A stretch of DNA of 64,000 nt from contig NZ_CP014699.1 of the NCBI RefSeq assembly GCF_001642085.1, forward strand, positions 1,798,001 to 1,862,000, written 5' to 3'. This DNA is from Streptococcus pantholopis (GTDB taxonomy: Bacteria; Bacillota; Bacilli; Lactobacillales; Streptococcaceae). This document shows, piece by piece, positions 1-8,674 of the stretch (the stretch's first letter is position 1; every line of letters begins with the position of its first letter). The translations under genes were made by a program, and so were the position numbers. The notes beneath the pieces are model-generated. The model did no database searches, was not told the DNA's origin, and saw nothing but the letters and a program-made list of their open reading frames with translations.

Positions 1-518
1 AAGCGGTCCTGCTGCGCGTTGCAGCCAATATTACCGGTGATGGCAGACACACAGTCCGCCAGCTCATAGACCGTAAAAATGCTAATCCGCTGAGAGGCAG
101 AGACCACCGTTCGCCTTTGGAAATAATCCAGCTGGGAGAGGTTGAGAAACTTATGCTGGAGCAAGAGGGCTACCAGCCTGACGATATCCTGCCCCAAGGG
201 CAGACCGTCTATCTGCGCCGAAATTCCAATATCTCAACCGGCGGTGACTCTATCGACTGCACCGAAAGCATGGATCCCTCTTACAAGGCGCTGGCTGCCG
301 ACATGGCTAAAGCGATGGGAGCCTGGGCCTGCGGTGTTGATCTGATTATCCCAGATAAAGAAAAACCAGCGACCGCAGAAGAGCCTAACTGCACCTGTAT
401 AGAACTCAATTTCAATCCTTCAATGTACATGCACACCTACTGTCAGGAAGGACCGGGACAGGCTATTACACCAAAAATTTTGGCCAAACTCTTCCCGGAA
501 GCAGCAAAACAGCCTTAA
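1..518 (+). CDS. gshF: Bifunctional glutamate-cysteine ligase/glutathione synthetase GshF, C-terminal part
   Basis: The reading frame is open from the window edge (first whole codon at base 3) to TAA at 516-518, so only the last ~171 residues are present. GshF (GshAB) makes glutathione in the cytosol in two steps: it joins glutamate and cysteine, then adds glycine. The visible part matches the ATP-grasp synthetase end of the streptococcal fusion protein: a stretch with RVAANITGDGRHTVRQLID, then LRRNSNISTGGDSID, and near the end CIELNFNPSMYMH, which fits the ATP/Mg-binding end of the fold. The fusion assignment is from family knowledge, because the ligase half lies outside the window. A likely terminator follows about 35 bp downstream. 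Confidence 0.9.
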   Translation, partial: AVLLRVAANITGDGRHTVRQLIDRKNANPLRGRDHRSPLEIIQLGEVEKLMLEQEGYQPDDILPQGQTVYLRRNSNISTGGDSIDCTESMDPSYKALAADMAKAMGAWACGVDLIIPDKEKPATAEEPNCTCIELNFNPSMYMHTYCQEGPGQAITPKILAKLFPEAAKQP

Positions 519-552
519 AACTGAAGCTCAGAACCCGGCAGAGATAGATAAA

Positions 553-630
553 AATCCCTTCTTTAAAACACTGCTCTTCCCAAGACTAAGCTTTTTAGGT
601 GCGGCAGGCCGACTGAAGGGATTGTTTTTT
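553..630 (+). terminator. Probable terminator of gshF
   Basis: AATCCCTTC (553-561) and GAAGGGATT (615-623) form a perfect 9-bp stem, followed by a T-run. The loop is long (about 53 nt), so this is a plausible but not textbook intrinsic terminator. The rest of 519-806 shows no convincing gene. Confidence 0.5.
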
Positions 631-806
631 AAACTTTTTTTAGATAAAATAAAGGTAATTGTCAAACCTGCATCAATACTGTAAAAACAGGCTTCAGGAC
701 TGACAGCTTTCTGTAAAACCTGCATTGAGCAAAATCTGCCCTATTATGGGTTTAAGCTGGGAAATCTACCTTCTGTTTGGCATTTACTGCTTTTTACGGA
801 AAATCC

Positions 807-836
807 TTGTCAGACAGACGCCGTTTACGCTAAAAT
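807..836 (+). promoter_or_regulatory. Promoter of the xpaC-telA operon
   Basis: TTGTCA (807-812) and TAAAAT (831-836), spaced by 18 bp, resemble a sigma-A promoter. The transcript would have a leader of about 125 nt before the ATG at 969. No riboswitch-like structure was recognised in the leader. Confidence 0.5.
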
Positions 837-968
837 AGATAATAATAAAGCAACCGCTGAAAACAGCTGTGCACAGAAGTCTTTTTTAAGAAACTTTTGA
901 AAATGAGCTGCTGTAAGCCAAATCCTGCTGTCCATCATTACTCACTAAAAAGAAAGGGCTGGTACTTT

Positions 969-1793
969 ATGCCTTATTATGGCCGTCCGCCAAGAAGAAA
1001 ATTTTCATTTACATTTCTTATCGGAATCCTTTTTATTCTGCTTCTCTTGAATACTGCCATAGAGCACTTTCTGCCTATTTTGCTCTTACTAGGTACAGGC
1101 GGCGGTGTCTATTATTTAACCACCCGAAAATCCAGACTGGAAAAAGCCAATATTTCTCGGCGCCTGCAGGATTTAAAAGACAGCATTCGCTTGGCCGACC
1201 GCCAGATTAAGCTTCTGGACAGTTATTTGGATGCCAAAGAATACGCCCAATACAGTGTTGTCGGACGGCAGCTTCTGCCAAAATTAGAAGAAATTAAAGC
1301 CGAAGCGGACAGCCTTAAGAATAATATGGACATCGCCATCTATAAGAGGGTTACGAAAAAAGCAGAGGCCTTTGAGACCGATATTAAACTGCAGCTGGAA
1401 AAACTCCATATCAGCACGGCAGCTGAGCCTGTCGGCCAGGCAGAAAATGATTTATTCCATCAGGCTCCTGAGCTGATTAAAGTTTATGACAGTATCCAGA
1501 CCGACCACCAAGCTATTCTTAAAAAAATTGAAGAAGCGGACAATAAGGCTGAACTCACAGCCCTTCATCAAGCCAATATGCAGCGGTTTCAGGATATTCT
1601 GGATGGCTATTTAAAAATCAAGTCCACTCCCAAAAATTATTATAATGCCGAAGAACGTTTGGAAAAGGCCAAGGCCGCTTTAGAACAGTTTGATTTGGAC
1701 TTGGATGAAACGCTGCGCCAGCTCAATGAAAGCGACCTTAAAGATTTTGATGTCAGCCTCAGAATGATGGGACAAAAAGCAGATAACCTCTAA
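969..1793 (+). CDS. XpaC-like membrane protein (5-bromo-4-chloroindolyl phosphate hydrolysis family)
   Basis: The ATG at 969 is chosen because AAAGGG lies 10 nt upstream and the protein then begins MPYYGRPPRRKFSFTF, a basic tail before a hydrophobic segment at about residues 14-48 (one or two membrane passes). In-frame codons before this have no ribosome-binding site. The rest is charged and helical (coiled-coil-like), about 274 aa in all. Family members are often paired with TelA, as here: telA follows 55 bp downstream with its own strong ribosome-binding site. The family name comes from a Bacillus phenotype and its biochemical role is not established; a link to envelope stress is inference. 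Confidence rests mainly on the pairing. Confidence 0.7.
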   Translation: MPYYGRPPRRKFSFTFLIGILFILLLLNTAIEHFLPILLLLGTGGGVYYLTTRKSRLEKANISRRLQDLKDSIRLADRQIKLLDSYLDAKEYAQYSVVGRQLLPKLEEIKAEADSLKNNMDIAIYKRVTKKAEAFETDIKLQLEKLHISTAAEPVGQAENDLFHQAPELIKVYDSIQTDHQAILKKIEEADNKAELTALHQANMQRFQDILDGYLKIKSTPKNYYNAEERLEKAKAALEQFDLDLDETLRQLNESDLKDFDVSLRMMGQKADNL

Positions 1794-1848
1794 AAAACGG
1801 GCTTCCAAGTAAAAAAGCCCAAAGTCTACAGAAGCAGTAAAGGAGATT

Positions 1849-3126
1849 ATGATGACAGATACATTTAACTTTGATATTGATGCAATCGCCAACAATGCTG
1901 TAGCCAAAACCGATAAAACAACAGAATTGATTACTTCCGGCGATACCAGCTCAGCTGGAAGCCTTTCTTTCTACGAAAAACTGACGGAAGAACAGCAAAA
2001 AGCTATTTCGGAAAAAACACCGGCACTGGTTGACCACTTTATCAGCGACCAAAATGCTCTGCTGGATTTCGGCCAGTCGGCTGTTGAAGGTGTCAATACT
2101 ACCGTCAACCATATCTTAGCTGAACAGAAAAAGCTGGAAATCCCCCAAGTTGATGAATTGCTGCGCAATACCAACCGCGAACTGAATGGTTTTATCGCCA
2201 AATACAAAGATGCCAAGCCGGCTGAGCTTGAGAAAAAACCGAATTTTCTGCAAAAATTCTTCAAGCAGGGCAAGGCCGGACTTCAGGAGTTCTACTTTGA
2301 CTCCAAAACAATCGAACAGAAAATGGACAGCATGGCTGCTAATGTTGTCAAACAAGAAGAAACTTTAGCCAGAAACATTGTTTCTGCTGAAATGCTGATT
2401 GAAGACAACACCAAATCCATTGAAAATCTAGTCGGAGTTATTGCCTTTATTGAAGCCGGCCAAAAAGAAGCAGCCCAGCGGGCAGATAAACTTCAAAACG
2501 ACATTGCTCAGCTGGACAGCTCTACCCCTGAATACCAAGAAAAAACAGATGAACTGGCACGGATGACCGAAGTCATCAACACTCTTGAGCAGCAGCATAC
2601 AGAATATGTCAGCCGGCTCTATGTCGCCTGGGCCACAACTCCGCAGATGCGCAATATGGTTAAAGTTTCCTCGGATATGCGGCAAAAACTGGGCATGCTG
2701 CGCCGCAACACCATCCCGACAATGAAACTCTCCATTGCCCAGCTGGGCATGCTGCAGCAATCCGTTCAGTCCGGTGCTACTGCCGATGCTATTGTCAACG
2801 CCAATAATGCCGCTCTGCAAATGCTGGCTGAAACCAGCAAAGAAGCCATTCCTGCTTTAGAAAAATCTGCCCAAAGCCCTACCGTCACGATTGCCTCTGT
2901 CACTTCACTGGCCGAAAGTCTGGTCGCACAAAACCAAGGCATTATCGCAGCCATTGACAGCGGACGCAAACAGCGGGCACAGCTGGAATCAGCTATTATC
3001 AAATCAGCTGAAACCATCAATGATTCGGTCAAACTCCGTGACGAAAAAATCGTCCAGGCCCTGCTTAATCAGGGAAAAGAAACCCAGCAGGACGTTGAAA
3101 GCCCAGACGAAGAAAAAACAGACTAG
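1849..3126 (+). CDS. telA: TelA-family toxic anion resistance protein
   Basis: This 425-aa soluble, mostly helical protein has no signal peptide or membrane segment. It matches the TelA/KlaA family, first linked to tellurite resistance and later to tolerance of cell-wall-active agents in Firmicutes. Recognisable stretches are the central helical core (QVDELLRNTNRELNGFIAKY) and the VAWATTPQMRNMVKVSSDMR region. AAGGAG stands just before tandem ATG codons at 1849 and 1852; either could be used. It forms an operon with the XpaC-like gene and is followed by a hairpin terminator. The molecular function of the family remains unclear. Confidence 0.85.
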   Translation: MMTDTFNFDIDAIANNAVAKTDKTTELITSGDTSSAGSLSFYEKLTEEQQKAISEKTPALVDHFISDQNALLDFGQSAVEGVNTTVNHILAEQKKLEIPQVDELLRNTNRELNGFIAKYKDAKPAELEKKPNFLQKFFKQGKAGLQEFYFDSKTIEQKMDSMAANVVKQEETLARNIVSAEMLIEDNTKSIENLVGVIAFIEAGQKEAAQRADKLQNDIAQLDSSTPEYQEKTDELARMTEVINTLEQQHTEYVSRLYVAWATTPQMRNMVKVSSDMRQKLGMLRRNTIPTMKLSIAQLGMLQQSVQSGATADAIVNANNAALQMLAETSKEAIPALEKSAQSPTVTIASVTSLAESLVAQNQGIIAAIDSGRKQRAQLESAIIKSAETINDSVKLRDEKIVQALLNQGKETQQDVESPDEEKTD

Positions 3127-3144
3127 CATTGCAGCCAGTTCTTA

Positions 3145-3184
3145 AAACAAGCTTGTTTCGCATATAGGAATAAGCTTGTTTTTT
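3145..3184 (+). terminator. Terminator of the xpaC-telA operon
   Basis: AAACAAGCTT and AAGCTTGTTT form a stem around an 18-nt loop, followed directly by a T-run, 19 bp after the telA stop codon. Confidence 0.75.
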
Positions 3185-3349
3185 CATGGAACAGCAAAAA
3201 GAACAGGGGTTTTCCTCTCAGCCCCTTTTCAGACAAGAAATAAAATCACAGAACTTTCCTCGGATAAATCCTGCCGCAAAGACTTTCGTCAATTAACAGT
3301 ACAATCAGTCTTTTTTCAGTCTCACTCCCGCTTCTTTTGAGACCTTTTA

Positions 3350-3358
3350 TGTTAAAAT
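3350..3358 (+). promoter_or_regulatory. Extended -10 promoter of hslO; predicted leaderless transcript
   Basis: TGTTAAAAT fits an extended -10 (TGnTAnAAT), and no good -35 is present. Transcription would start about 7 nt downstream, on or next to the ATG at 3365. There is no Shine-Dalgarno sequence between the -10 and the ATG. Confidence 0.5.
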
Positions 3359-3364
3359 AATCTT

Positions 3365-4237
3365 ATGGATAAAATCATTAAAACTATTTCAGAAAACGGG
3401 GCTTTCCGTGCTTATGTCCTTGACTGTACAGAGACCGTACGGACAGCCCAGCAAAAACATCATACTTTGGCCAGCTCCACCCTTGCCTTAGGCCGTGCCT
3501 TAATCGCCAATCAGATACTGGCTGCCAACCAAAAGGGCGACAGCCAGGTCACCCTGAAAATTATCGGTGATGGTTCGCTCGGCCATATTATTTCCGTCGC
3601 AGACAGTAAAGGGAATGTTAAAGGCTATATTCAAAATACCGGAATCGACCTCAAGAAAACAGCAGACGGTCAAGTCATCGTCGGCCCTTTAATGGGAAGA
3701 GGACATTTTGTGGTAATTACCGACTATGGTACAGGCAACCCCTACACGTCAACGACGCCTCTGATTTCCGGAGAAATCGGTGAAGACCTGGCCTATTATT
3801 TTACAGAAAGTGAGCAAACCCCATCTGCGGTTGGGCTTAATGTCCTGCTGGACCAAGACGATCAGGTCCAAGTCGCAGGCGGGTTTATGCTGCAGGCTCT
3901 GCCCGGCGCTTCAGAAGCGGATATTGCCCGCTTTGAAAAACGGATTCAAAACATGCCGGCGATTTCAAGCCTGCTGGCCTCAGACAACCATATCGAGGCA
4001 CTGCTGGCTGCACTTTACGAAGACGATGCCTATAAACGTTTGGCAGAAACAAATCTGCGCTTCAACTGTGACTGTTCACAGCAGCGGTTCAAAAATGCAC
4101 TGTCTGCTCTAGCCACAACAGAATTACAGCAAATGCTACAAGAAGACCGCGGTGCTGAAATTACCTGTCAGTTCTGTGGCCAGCATTATATATTTACAGA
4201 AAAAGATTTAGAGGAGATGATTGATGATAAAGCTTAA
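3365..4237 (+). CDS. hslO: Redox-regulated chaperone Hsp33
   Basis: Hsp33 is a cytosolic holdase chaperone switched on by oxidation. This 290-aa protein has the family length and the zinc-binding cysteine pairs near its end: CDC in [10 protein letters not shown] (about residues 236-238) and CQFC in TCQFCGQHY (about residues 269-272). Family features such as [16 protein letters not shown] and the N-terminal [11 protein letters not shown] are present. The ATG at 3365 matches the usual start ([18 protein letters not shown]) but has no ribosome-binding site and lies where transcription should begin. The end overlaps dus by 14 nt, so the two are translationally coupled. Confidence 0.95.
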   Translation: MDKIIKTISENGAFRAYVLDCTETVRTAQQKHHTLASSTLALGRALIANQILAANQKGDSQVTLKIIGDGSLGHIISVADSKGNVKGYIQNTGIDLKKTADGQVIVGPLMGRGHFVVITDYGTGNPYTSTTPLISGEIGEDLAYYFTESEQTPSAVGLNVLLDQDDQVQVAGGFMLQALPGASEADIARFEKRIQNMPAISSLLASDNHIEALLAALYEDDAYKRLAETNLRFNCDCSQQRFKNALSALATTELQQMLQEDRGAEITCQFCGQHYIFTEKDLEEMIDDKA

Positions 4238-5198
4238 GCCCTCATTTAAGATTGGTCAGGTAACCATTCCCCGCCGCACTGTTCTGGCTCCTATGGCCGG
4301 TGTCACTAATGCTGCTTTTCGAACAATTGCTAAAGAATTTGGAGCAGGGCTGGTTGTTATGGAAATGGTCTCTGATAAAGGAATCCAGTATAACAACACC
4401 AAAACCCTGCACATGCTGCACATTGATGAAGGTGAACACCCTGTATCCATTCAGCTCTTTGGCAATGACGGAGAGAGCTTGGCCAGAGCCGCTGACTTCA
4501 TTCAGACAAATACAAAAGCGGACCTTGTCGATATCAACATGGGCTGTCCGGTCAATAAGGTCGTCAAAAACGAAGCCGGTGCTATGTGGCTGAAAGACCC
4601 AGAAAAGATTTATTCCGTTGTCACAGCGGTCAAATCCGTTCTGGATATTCCCTTAACTGTCAAAATGCGGACGGGCTGGGCCGATCCCAGTTTGGCTGTC
4701 GAAAATGCCTTGGCAGCCGAAAGTGCAGGAGCTGCTGCTTTAGCCATGCATGGCCGTACACGTGAACAAATGTACACCGGCCAGTGCGACCATGACACAC
4801 TGGCAAAAGTAGCTAAGGCCATTCAGCGCATTCCCTTTATTGCTAACGGTGATATCCGCTCCGTTCAGGATGCACAGTTCATGATCGAAGAAGTCGGTGC
4901 TGATGCTGTCATGATCGGCCGAGGTGCCCGCAGCAATCCTTATATTTTCACCCAAATCAATCATTACTTCGAAACCGGTGAAATTCTGCCGGATCTGCCT
5001 TTTGCAGAAATGCTGGCCATTGCCCGCGACCATCTCAAACGTTTGGTCGACCTCAAAGGCGAAGAAATTGCGGTTCGCGAATTCCGCGGCTTAGCACCTC
5101 ACTATTTACGCGGCACCGCCGGCGCAGCCAAAATCAGAGGTGCGGTCGCCCGAGCCAAAACAGCAGCCGAAGTCGAAACAATTTTTGCCGCCATCTAA
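4224..5198 (+). CDS. dusB: tRNA-dihydrouridine synthase (DusB type)
   Basis: This FMN enzyme reduces uridine to dihydrouridine in tRNA. It is a TIM-barrel protein of about 324 aa. Visible signatures are [20 protein letters not shown] at the N terminus, [13 protein letters not shown] with the catalytic cysteine, [24 protein letters not shown] and [12 protein letters not shown]. The ATG at 4224 is chosen because AGAGGAG lies 7-8 nt upstream; a TTG one codon earlier is less likely. It overlaps the end of hslO and probably shares its transcript, an arrangement common in streptococci. The hairpin array begins 3 bp after its stop codon. Confidence 0.93.
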   Translation: MIKLKPSFKIGQVTIPRRTVLAPMAGVTNAAFRTIAKEFGAGLVVMEMVSDKGIQYNNTKTLHMLHIDEGEHPVSIQLFGNDGESLARAADFIQTNTKADLVDINMGCPVNKVVKNEAGAMWLKDPEKIYSVVTAVKSVLDIPLTVKMRTGWADPSLAVENALAAESAGAAALAMHGRTREQMYTGQCDHDTLAKVAKAIQRIPFIANGDIRSVQDAQFMIEEVGADAVMIGRGARSNPYIFTQINHYFETGEILPDLPFAEMLAIARDHLKRLVDLKGEEIAVREFRGLAPHYLRGTAGAAKIRGAVARAKTAAEVETIFAAI

Positions 5199-5201
5199 AA
5201 C

Positions 5202-5873
5202 AAGATACAAAGCCCGTTAAAAGAGCAAAGCAAAAATAGGAGCCTGACCGCCGAGTCACTAAAGACTCAAGGGAGGGCTATCTTTTTTGCACAGAGCTTA
5301 GGGCGTGTTCAGTTCACAAGATACAAAGCCCGTTAAAAAATCCGTATGAAAATAGGGGATGGCAAGTGATGTCTTGCATCACGCTGACAGCCATCTTTTT
5401 CACTAGGATTTTAGGGCGTGTTCAGTTCAACAAGATACAAAGCCCGTTAAAAGAGCAAAGCAAAAATAGGAGACTGGACGAAGAGCGACAAAGCTCTAGG
5501 ACAGTCTATCTTTTTTGCACAGCTCTTAGGGCGTGTTCAGTTCACAAGATACAAAGCCCGTTAAAAGAGCAAAGCAAAAATAGGAGACTGGACGAAGAGC
5601 GACAAAGCTCTAGGACAGTCTATCTTTTTTGCACAGCTCTTAGAGCGTGTTCAGTTCACAAGATACAAAGCCCGTTAAAAGAGCAAAGCAAAAATAGGAG
5701 ACTGGACGAAGAGCGACAAAGCTCTAGGACAGTCTATCTTTTTTGCACAGCTCTTAGAGCGTGTTCAGTTCACAAGATACAAAGCCCGTTAAGAACGCAA
5801 AAGGAAAATAGGCGGTAAGTCCGAAATCTCTGATTTCGTAGACACACCCCTGCCAGAACGACTAGAACGGATT
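5202..5873 (+). repeat. Hairpin-element array 1: six tandem units with a 114-bp period
   Basis: Units start with AAGATACAAAGCCCGTTAA at 5202, 5318, 5432, 5546, 5660 and 5774 (steps of 116, 114, 114, 114 and 114 bp) and end with TTAGGGCGTGTTCAGTT. Units 3-5 are nearly identical. Unit 2 is a different subtype: it shares the termini but has other stems (AAAATCC/GGATTTT and GATGGC/GCCATC). Unit 6 keeps the start but its interior switches to the second repeat (GGCGGTAAGTCCGAAATC...), and its right end is lost. Each unit can fold into one long interrupted hairpin. A 150-codon open frame crosses units 2-6 only because 114 is divisible by three, and is not called as a gene. Confidence 0.9.
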
Positions 5874-5986
5874 AACTTCCTTAATCAGATATTTGTTCAT
5901 CCACAGAAATAAGAAAGCGAGGGCAATATTTTGCCTCATCATATCTTTATCTTTTCGCTTTAGCTTTTTTGGTTTAAAAAAGCTGT

Positions 5987-6784
5987 TTAGGTTGAGAGCA
6001 GGAACCTTAAAATTATTTTATTAAAATCAGAGATTTCTTGATGAATAGCGTGCCCTGAATTTTTAAAAATTATTTTTTTACAATTAATTCTTGACGCTAA
6101 TTCATCGGAGTATTCTACTGGAATAACCTTGTCTAACGTTGCTCCAATGACTAATGTTTTTGATTTTATATCACCTAATTGCTCATAAACATCAAATGTT
6201 AAACAAGATTCTGCAAGAATACTGAATCTCTCTAAATCTTTTACCTTAACCATATATTTTAGAGCAACATGGATAAGCTTATGCTTTTTAAGATATTGTT
6301 TTGAATAGACATTGTCAATCATATTTGATAATAAAGCTTTTGCATCTCCCTTATCTGCTAATGCTATCCAATTATTGATAACATCATTTTGCTTCATATT
6401 ATTTCTAGCAGTTGTTGCAACCAAAACAAGATGTTCAATTAAATCTGGATAATTTATTGCTAGGGACTGGGCTATCATACCGCCTTGCGAAACACCTACA
6501 GCATCAATCTTATGTATATTTAATTTATTCAAACAATAAGCAATCTCTTGGGCCATATCCTTTATTTGATAGCTTCTTTCAATAGTGTTTGGGTGATCAA
6601 ATATCAGTACTTTATAATTTTTAGCGAATTTCCTATAAAAAAAGGCCATTTGTTTTGCTTTCCCTTTTATTCGCTCTGTACTAAGACCGGGTATTAAAAG
6701 AAGAAATTTTTCACCAGAACCAAACGTGATATAATGGATACTGTCTCCATGGAACTCTACTACTTTATTTTTTGCATTAATCAT
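5987..6784 (-). CDS. Alpha/beta-fold hydrolase
   Basis: This is a 265-aa single-domain cytosolic alpha/beta hydrolase. The nucleophile elbow GVSQGG (Ser about 99), an acid in VIGATLDKVIP and the histidine in SGHAIHQE make a plausible Ser-Asp-His triad. An oxyanion-type loop LLIPGLS lies near residue 30. AGGGGA stands 6 nt before the ATG at 6784. The gene is clearly more AT-rich than its neighbours, with codon use such as AAA/ATA/TTA, suggesting recent transfer. The substrate cannot be predicted. It lies downstream of the T7SS locus but is separated from the hydrolase gene before it by a strong terminator, so it is probably a separate unit. Confidence 0.8.
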   Translation of the reverse strand: MINAKNKVVEFHGDSIHYITFGSGEKFLLLIPGLSTERIKGKAKQMAFFYRKFAKNYKVLIFDHPNTIERSYQIKDMAQEIAYCLNKLNIHKIDAVGVSQGGMIAQSLAINYPDLIEHLVLVATTARNNMKQNDVINNWIALADKGDAKALLSNMIDNVYSKQYLKKHKLIHVALKYMVKVKDLERFSILAESCLTFDVYEQLGDIKSKTLVIGATLDKVIPVEYSDELASRINCKKIIFKNSGHAIHQEISDFNKIILRFLLST

Positions 6785-6802
6785 ATATAGTCCCCTTACT
6801 TA

Positions 6803-6834
6803 GCAAAAAGACTGGCAATAAGCCAGTCTTTTTG
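6803..6834 (-). terminator. Bidirectional terminator after the secreted hydrolase gene
   Basis: GCAAAAAGACTGGC and GCCAGTCTTTTTGC form a perfect 14-bp stem around a short AT loop, with T-runs on both strands. It should end transcripts of the CHAP gene (minus strand). Confidence 0.85.
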
Positions 6835-6858
6835 CTATTTTCAAACTGATTGAGCAGG

Positions 6859-8364
6859 TTAATCTTTCTGACCAACTACATAGGTCAGCTGTTTCGCCTG
6901 TGCAGCCGAGAAGGTGCGGTAGGAAATCACTCCGAGACCCAGAGCGTTGGATTCAGAAATCAGGATTGAACCATCTTCCTTAACCTCTTCAACAATAGCT
7001 ACATGGCCATAAGTACCGTCAGCACCGGCTTGACCGGGCGCAAATGAAACAGCATAGCCGACTTCAGGCTGATGGGTTGTCACATAGCCTGACTTATGCT
7101 GCCAATCGCCTCCGTTGCCCATATAGGCATCAAACCGATACCCCAATTCTTCAGCACGGTTAAAGACATACCAAGTACATTGGCCCCAAGGGTAGCTTGC
7201 AGCGATATAGCCAGATGCATTAACAGCTTCAGAAATACTGTAGCCGGCTGGAATTTCCGCATAAGTCACTCCGGAGATATTTCTCAGTTCAGCTGGAATT
7301 TCAGGGGTACCGCCGTGTTTGTCGATCCATTCGTCTAGATCTTCCATGATTTCAGCACGTTTTTTCCCTGTCCCGGAAGTATCGGTGAAGTAAACACCGC
7401 CATCAGCAACTGTATCCAACTGACCTAAAGCGAGTTTCTTAGCCTTATCATCCTGCCGTTTAAATGTTGTGTTTTTATTTTGGATAATTGTGACTTTAGT
7501 CAGCTCACGCACAGCCTTATCATCATTGTAGTTAGCTGCATTCTCGGGATTACTGTCAAAAGCCCCATAGCCAAATACATTTGAACCAGGAAGAGCCGCA
7601 ACACCTGCTGAGCCAAGAGAGCTTTCAGCCATAGCAATAGCAACGATAGCGCGAACATCCAGTCCGCTGGCTTCTTCCCATTCCAGCAGCTTTTCACCAT
7701 TGATACGGTTCTTATCATAAGCGACTCCTGTCGAAGCCAGATAGCCGTCCAGCTGCTCTGCGGTAATCCCGTAACGGTGCGACAGCAAATTATGCGTATA
7801 GGCATCATCGCCTGTCCAATGTTCTACATATGCACGATTAGTAGTTGTAGCATCAGCAATCTCACTGCTATCAGATAAAAACGGCAGACCAAAGGAGGAT
7901 AAAGGATTGCCTCCCAAGGGATTGGCAGCCGCTTCTTTTCCGGCTGCGGAAGCTTTATCTGAGGCAGACTGGCTGCCTGATTTTTTTTCTGTTTTAGCAG
8001 CTCCGGAGTTTGTACTAGGAGCCGTTTCCTTTTCTGCAGCAGTCGTTGCTGAGGTTGTTGTCTCTGTCGTAGTCGTCGTGGTTGTGCTTTCCGTTGTATC
8101 GGATCCAGGGGCTTGCTCAGCGGAAGGCGCTGTATCGGTTTCAGCCCCACCTGCATCGTCTTCAGAAGCATCCGCGTCCGTATCAGGATCCGTTGCAGCT
8201 TCTTCTTCAGCAGTGTCCTCTTCTGTCGTAGTCGTGGTTGTCGTCGTTGTTTCTGCCGGTGTATCATCTGCAATAATAGAGGATACTTGGGTTAAGCCCG
8301 ATGCTTCTGATAAAATCAAACCTGAAATAGTCAGTAATGCTAATAATTTTCTCTTGTAAGACAT
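6859..8364 (-). CDS. Secreted peptidoglycan hydrolase with glucosaminidase-like and CHAP domains
   Basis: This 501-aa protein begins with a signal peptide (MSYKRKLLALLTISGLILS). A low-complexity linker rich in Thr, Glu, Asp and Ala fills about residues 33-150. A lysozyme/glucosaminidase-like (GH73) region follows at about 190-345 (HRYGITAEQLDGYL, VAIAMAESSLGS, NVFGYGAFDSNP). A C-terminal CHAP domain at about 390-500 has the catalytic Cys in GQCTWYVF and His in YGHVAIVEEV. It should cleave glycan strands and cross-links outside the cell. It sits at the downstream end of the T7SS locus. In S. aureus the CHAP enzyme EssH is needed for T7SS export through the wall, so a similar role is a reasonable inference. 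It has its own promoter and an AAGGAG site before the ATG at 8364. Confidence 0.88.
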   Translation of the reverse strand: MSYKRKLLALLTISGLILSEASGLTQVSSIIADDTPAETTTTTTTTTEEDTAEEEAATDPDTDADASEDDAGGAETDTAPSAEQAPGSDTTESTTTTTTTETTTSATTAAEKETAPSTNSGAAKTEKKSGSQSASDKASAAGKEAAANPLGGNPLSSFGLPFLSDSSEIADATTTNRAYVEHWTGDDAYTHNLLSHRYGITAEQLDGYLASTGVAYDKNRINGEKLLEWEEASGLDVRAIVAIAMAESSLGSAGVAALPGSNVFGYGAFDSNPENAANYNDDKAVRELTKVTIIQNKNTTFKRQDDKAKKLALGQLDTVADGGVYFTDTSGTGKKRAEIMEDLDEWIDKHGGTPEIPAELRNISGVTYAEIPAGYSISEAVNASGYIAASYPWGQCTWYVFNRAEELGYRFDAYMGNGGDWQHKSGYVTTHQPEVGYAVSFAPGQAGADGTYGHVAIVEEVKEDGSILISESNALGLGVISYRTFSAAQAKQLTYVVGQKD

Positions 8365-8439
8365 GAAATTCTCCTTAAATTATTTTTTCTTATAACTATC
8401 TATTCGAAAAAATGTCTTATTATATTGCTGCTATATGAC

Positions 8440-8448
8440 ATTATAACA
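8440..8448 (-). promoter_or_regulatory. Extended -10 promoter of the secreted hydrolase gene
   Basis: On the minus strand TGTTATAAT fits an extended -10 element, with no clear -35. It lies about 75 nt upstream of the ATG at 8364, which is preceded by AAGGAGAATTTC. Confidence 0.5.
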
Positions 8449-8466
8449 TTTTTCTAATGATTTTTC

Positions 8467-8534
8467 CTTAAAATAATTCCAAAAAAATGAGCCGAGAAGC
8501 ATTTTTATCGGCTGATAATCAGAATTATTTTAAG
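8467..8534 (-). repeat. 68-bp nested palindrome with embedded terminator-like hairpin
   Basis: Outer arms CTTAAAATAATTC (8467-8479) and GAATTATTTTAAG (8522-8534) are perfect 13-bp inverted repeats. Inner arms AGCCGA (8490-8495) and TCGGCT (8508-8513) form a second stem. On the minus strand the inner hairpin is followed by CATTTTTTT and could terminate read-through from the essC fragment. Nothing else is recognised in 8365-8674 besides the adjacent promoter. Confidence 0.65.
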
Positions 8535-8674
8535 AAAAAATTTATAAATAGCCCTAAGAAACTATTTTTTATCTGTCTGTACATCTTCTCCTTTCACATT
8601 ATACCAAAAATATATAGAAAGAAAAGGACTTTTGCTCACAGAGGTTATTTGTTATTTTTTTAAATTTTTAATTT

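Noticed and set aside
528..725. 65-codon minus-strand frame after gshF
   Set aside because: It covers the terminator hairpin and has no ribosome-binding site or recognisable product.
5366..5818. A 150-codon frame with three copies of a 38-residue repeat
   Set aside because: It crosses the 114-bp hairpin units; the repeat period is a multiple of three, there is no suitable ribosome-binding site, and the same DNA appears elsewhere in other frames.
5202..5873. CRISPR-like array
   Set aside because: The repeating units are 114 bp and are themselves variable hairpins; there are no short repeats with unique spacers and no cas genes.
7907..8359. Plus-strand frame of 150 codons opposite the secreted hydrolase
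   Set aside because: It is the antisense of the Thr/Ala/Glu-rich linker; low-complexity codons leave the opposite strand open by chance.
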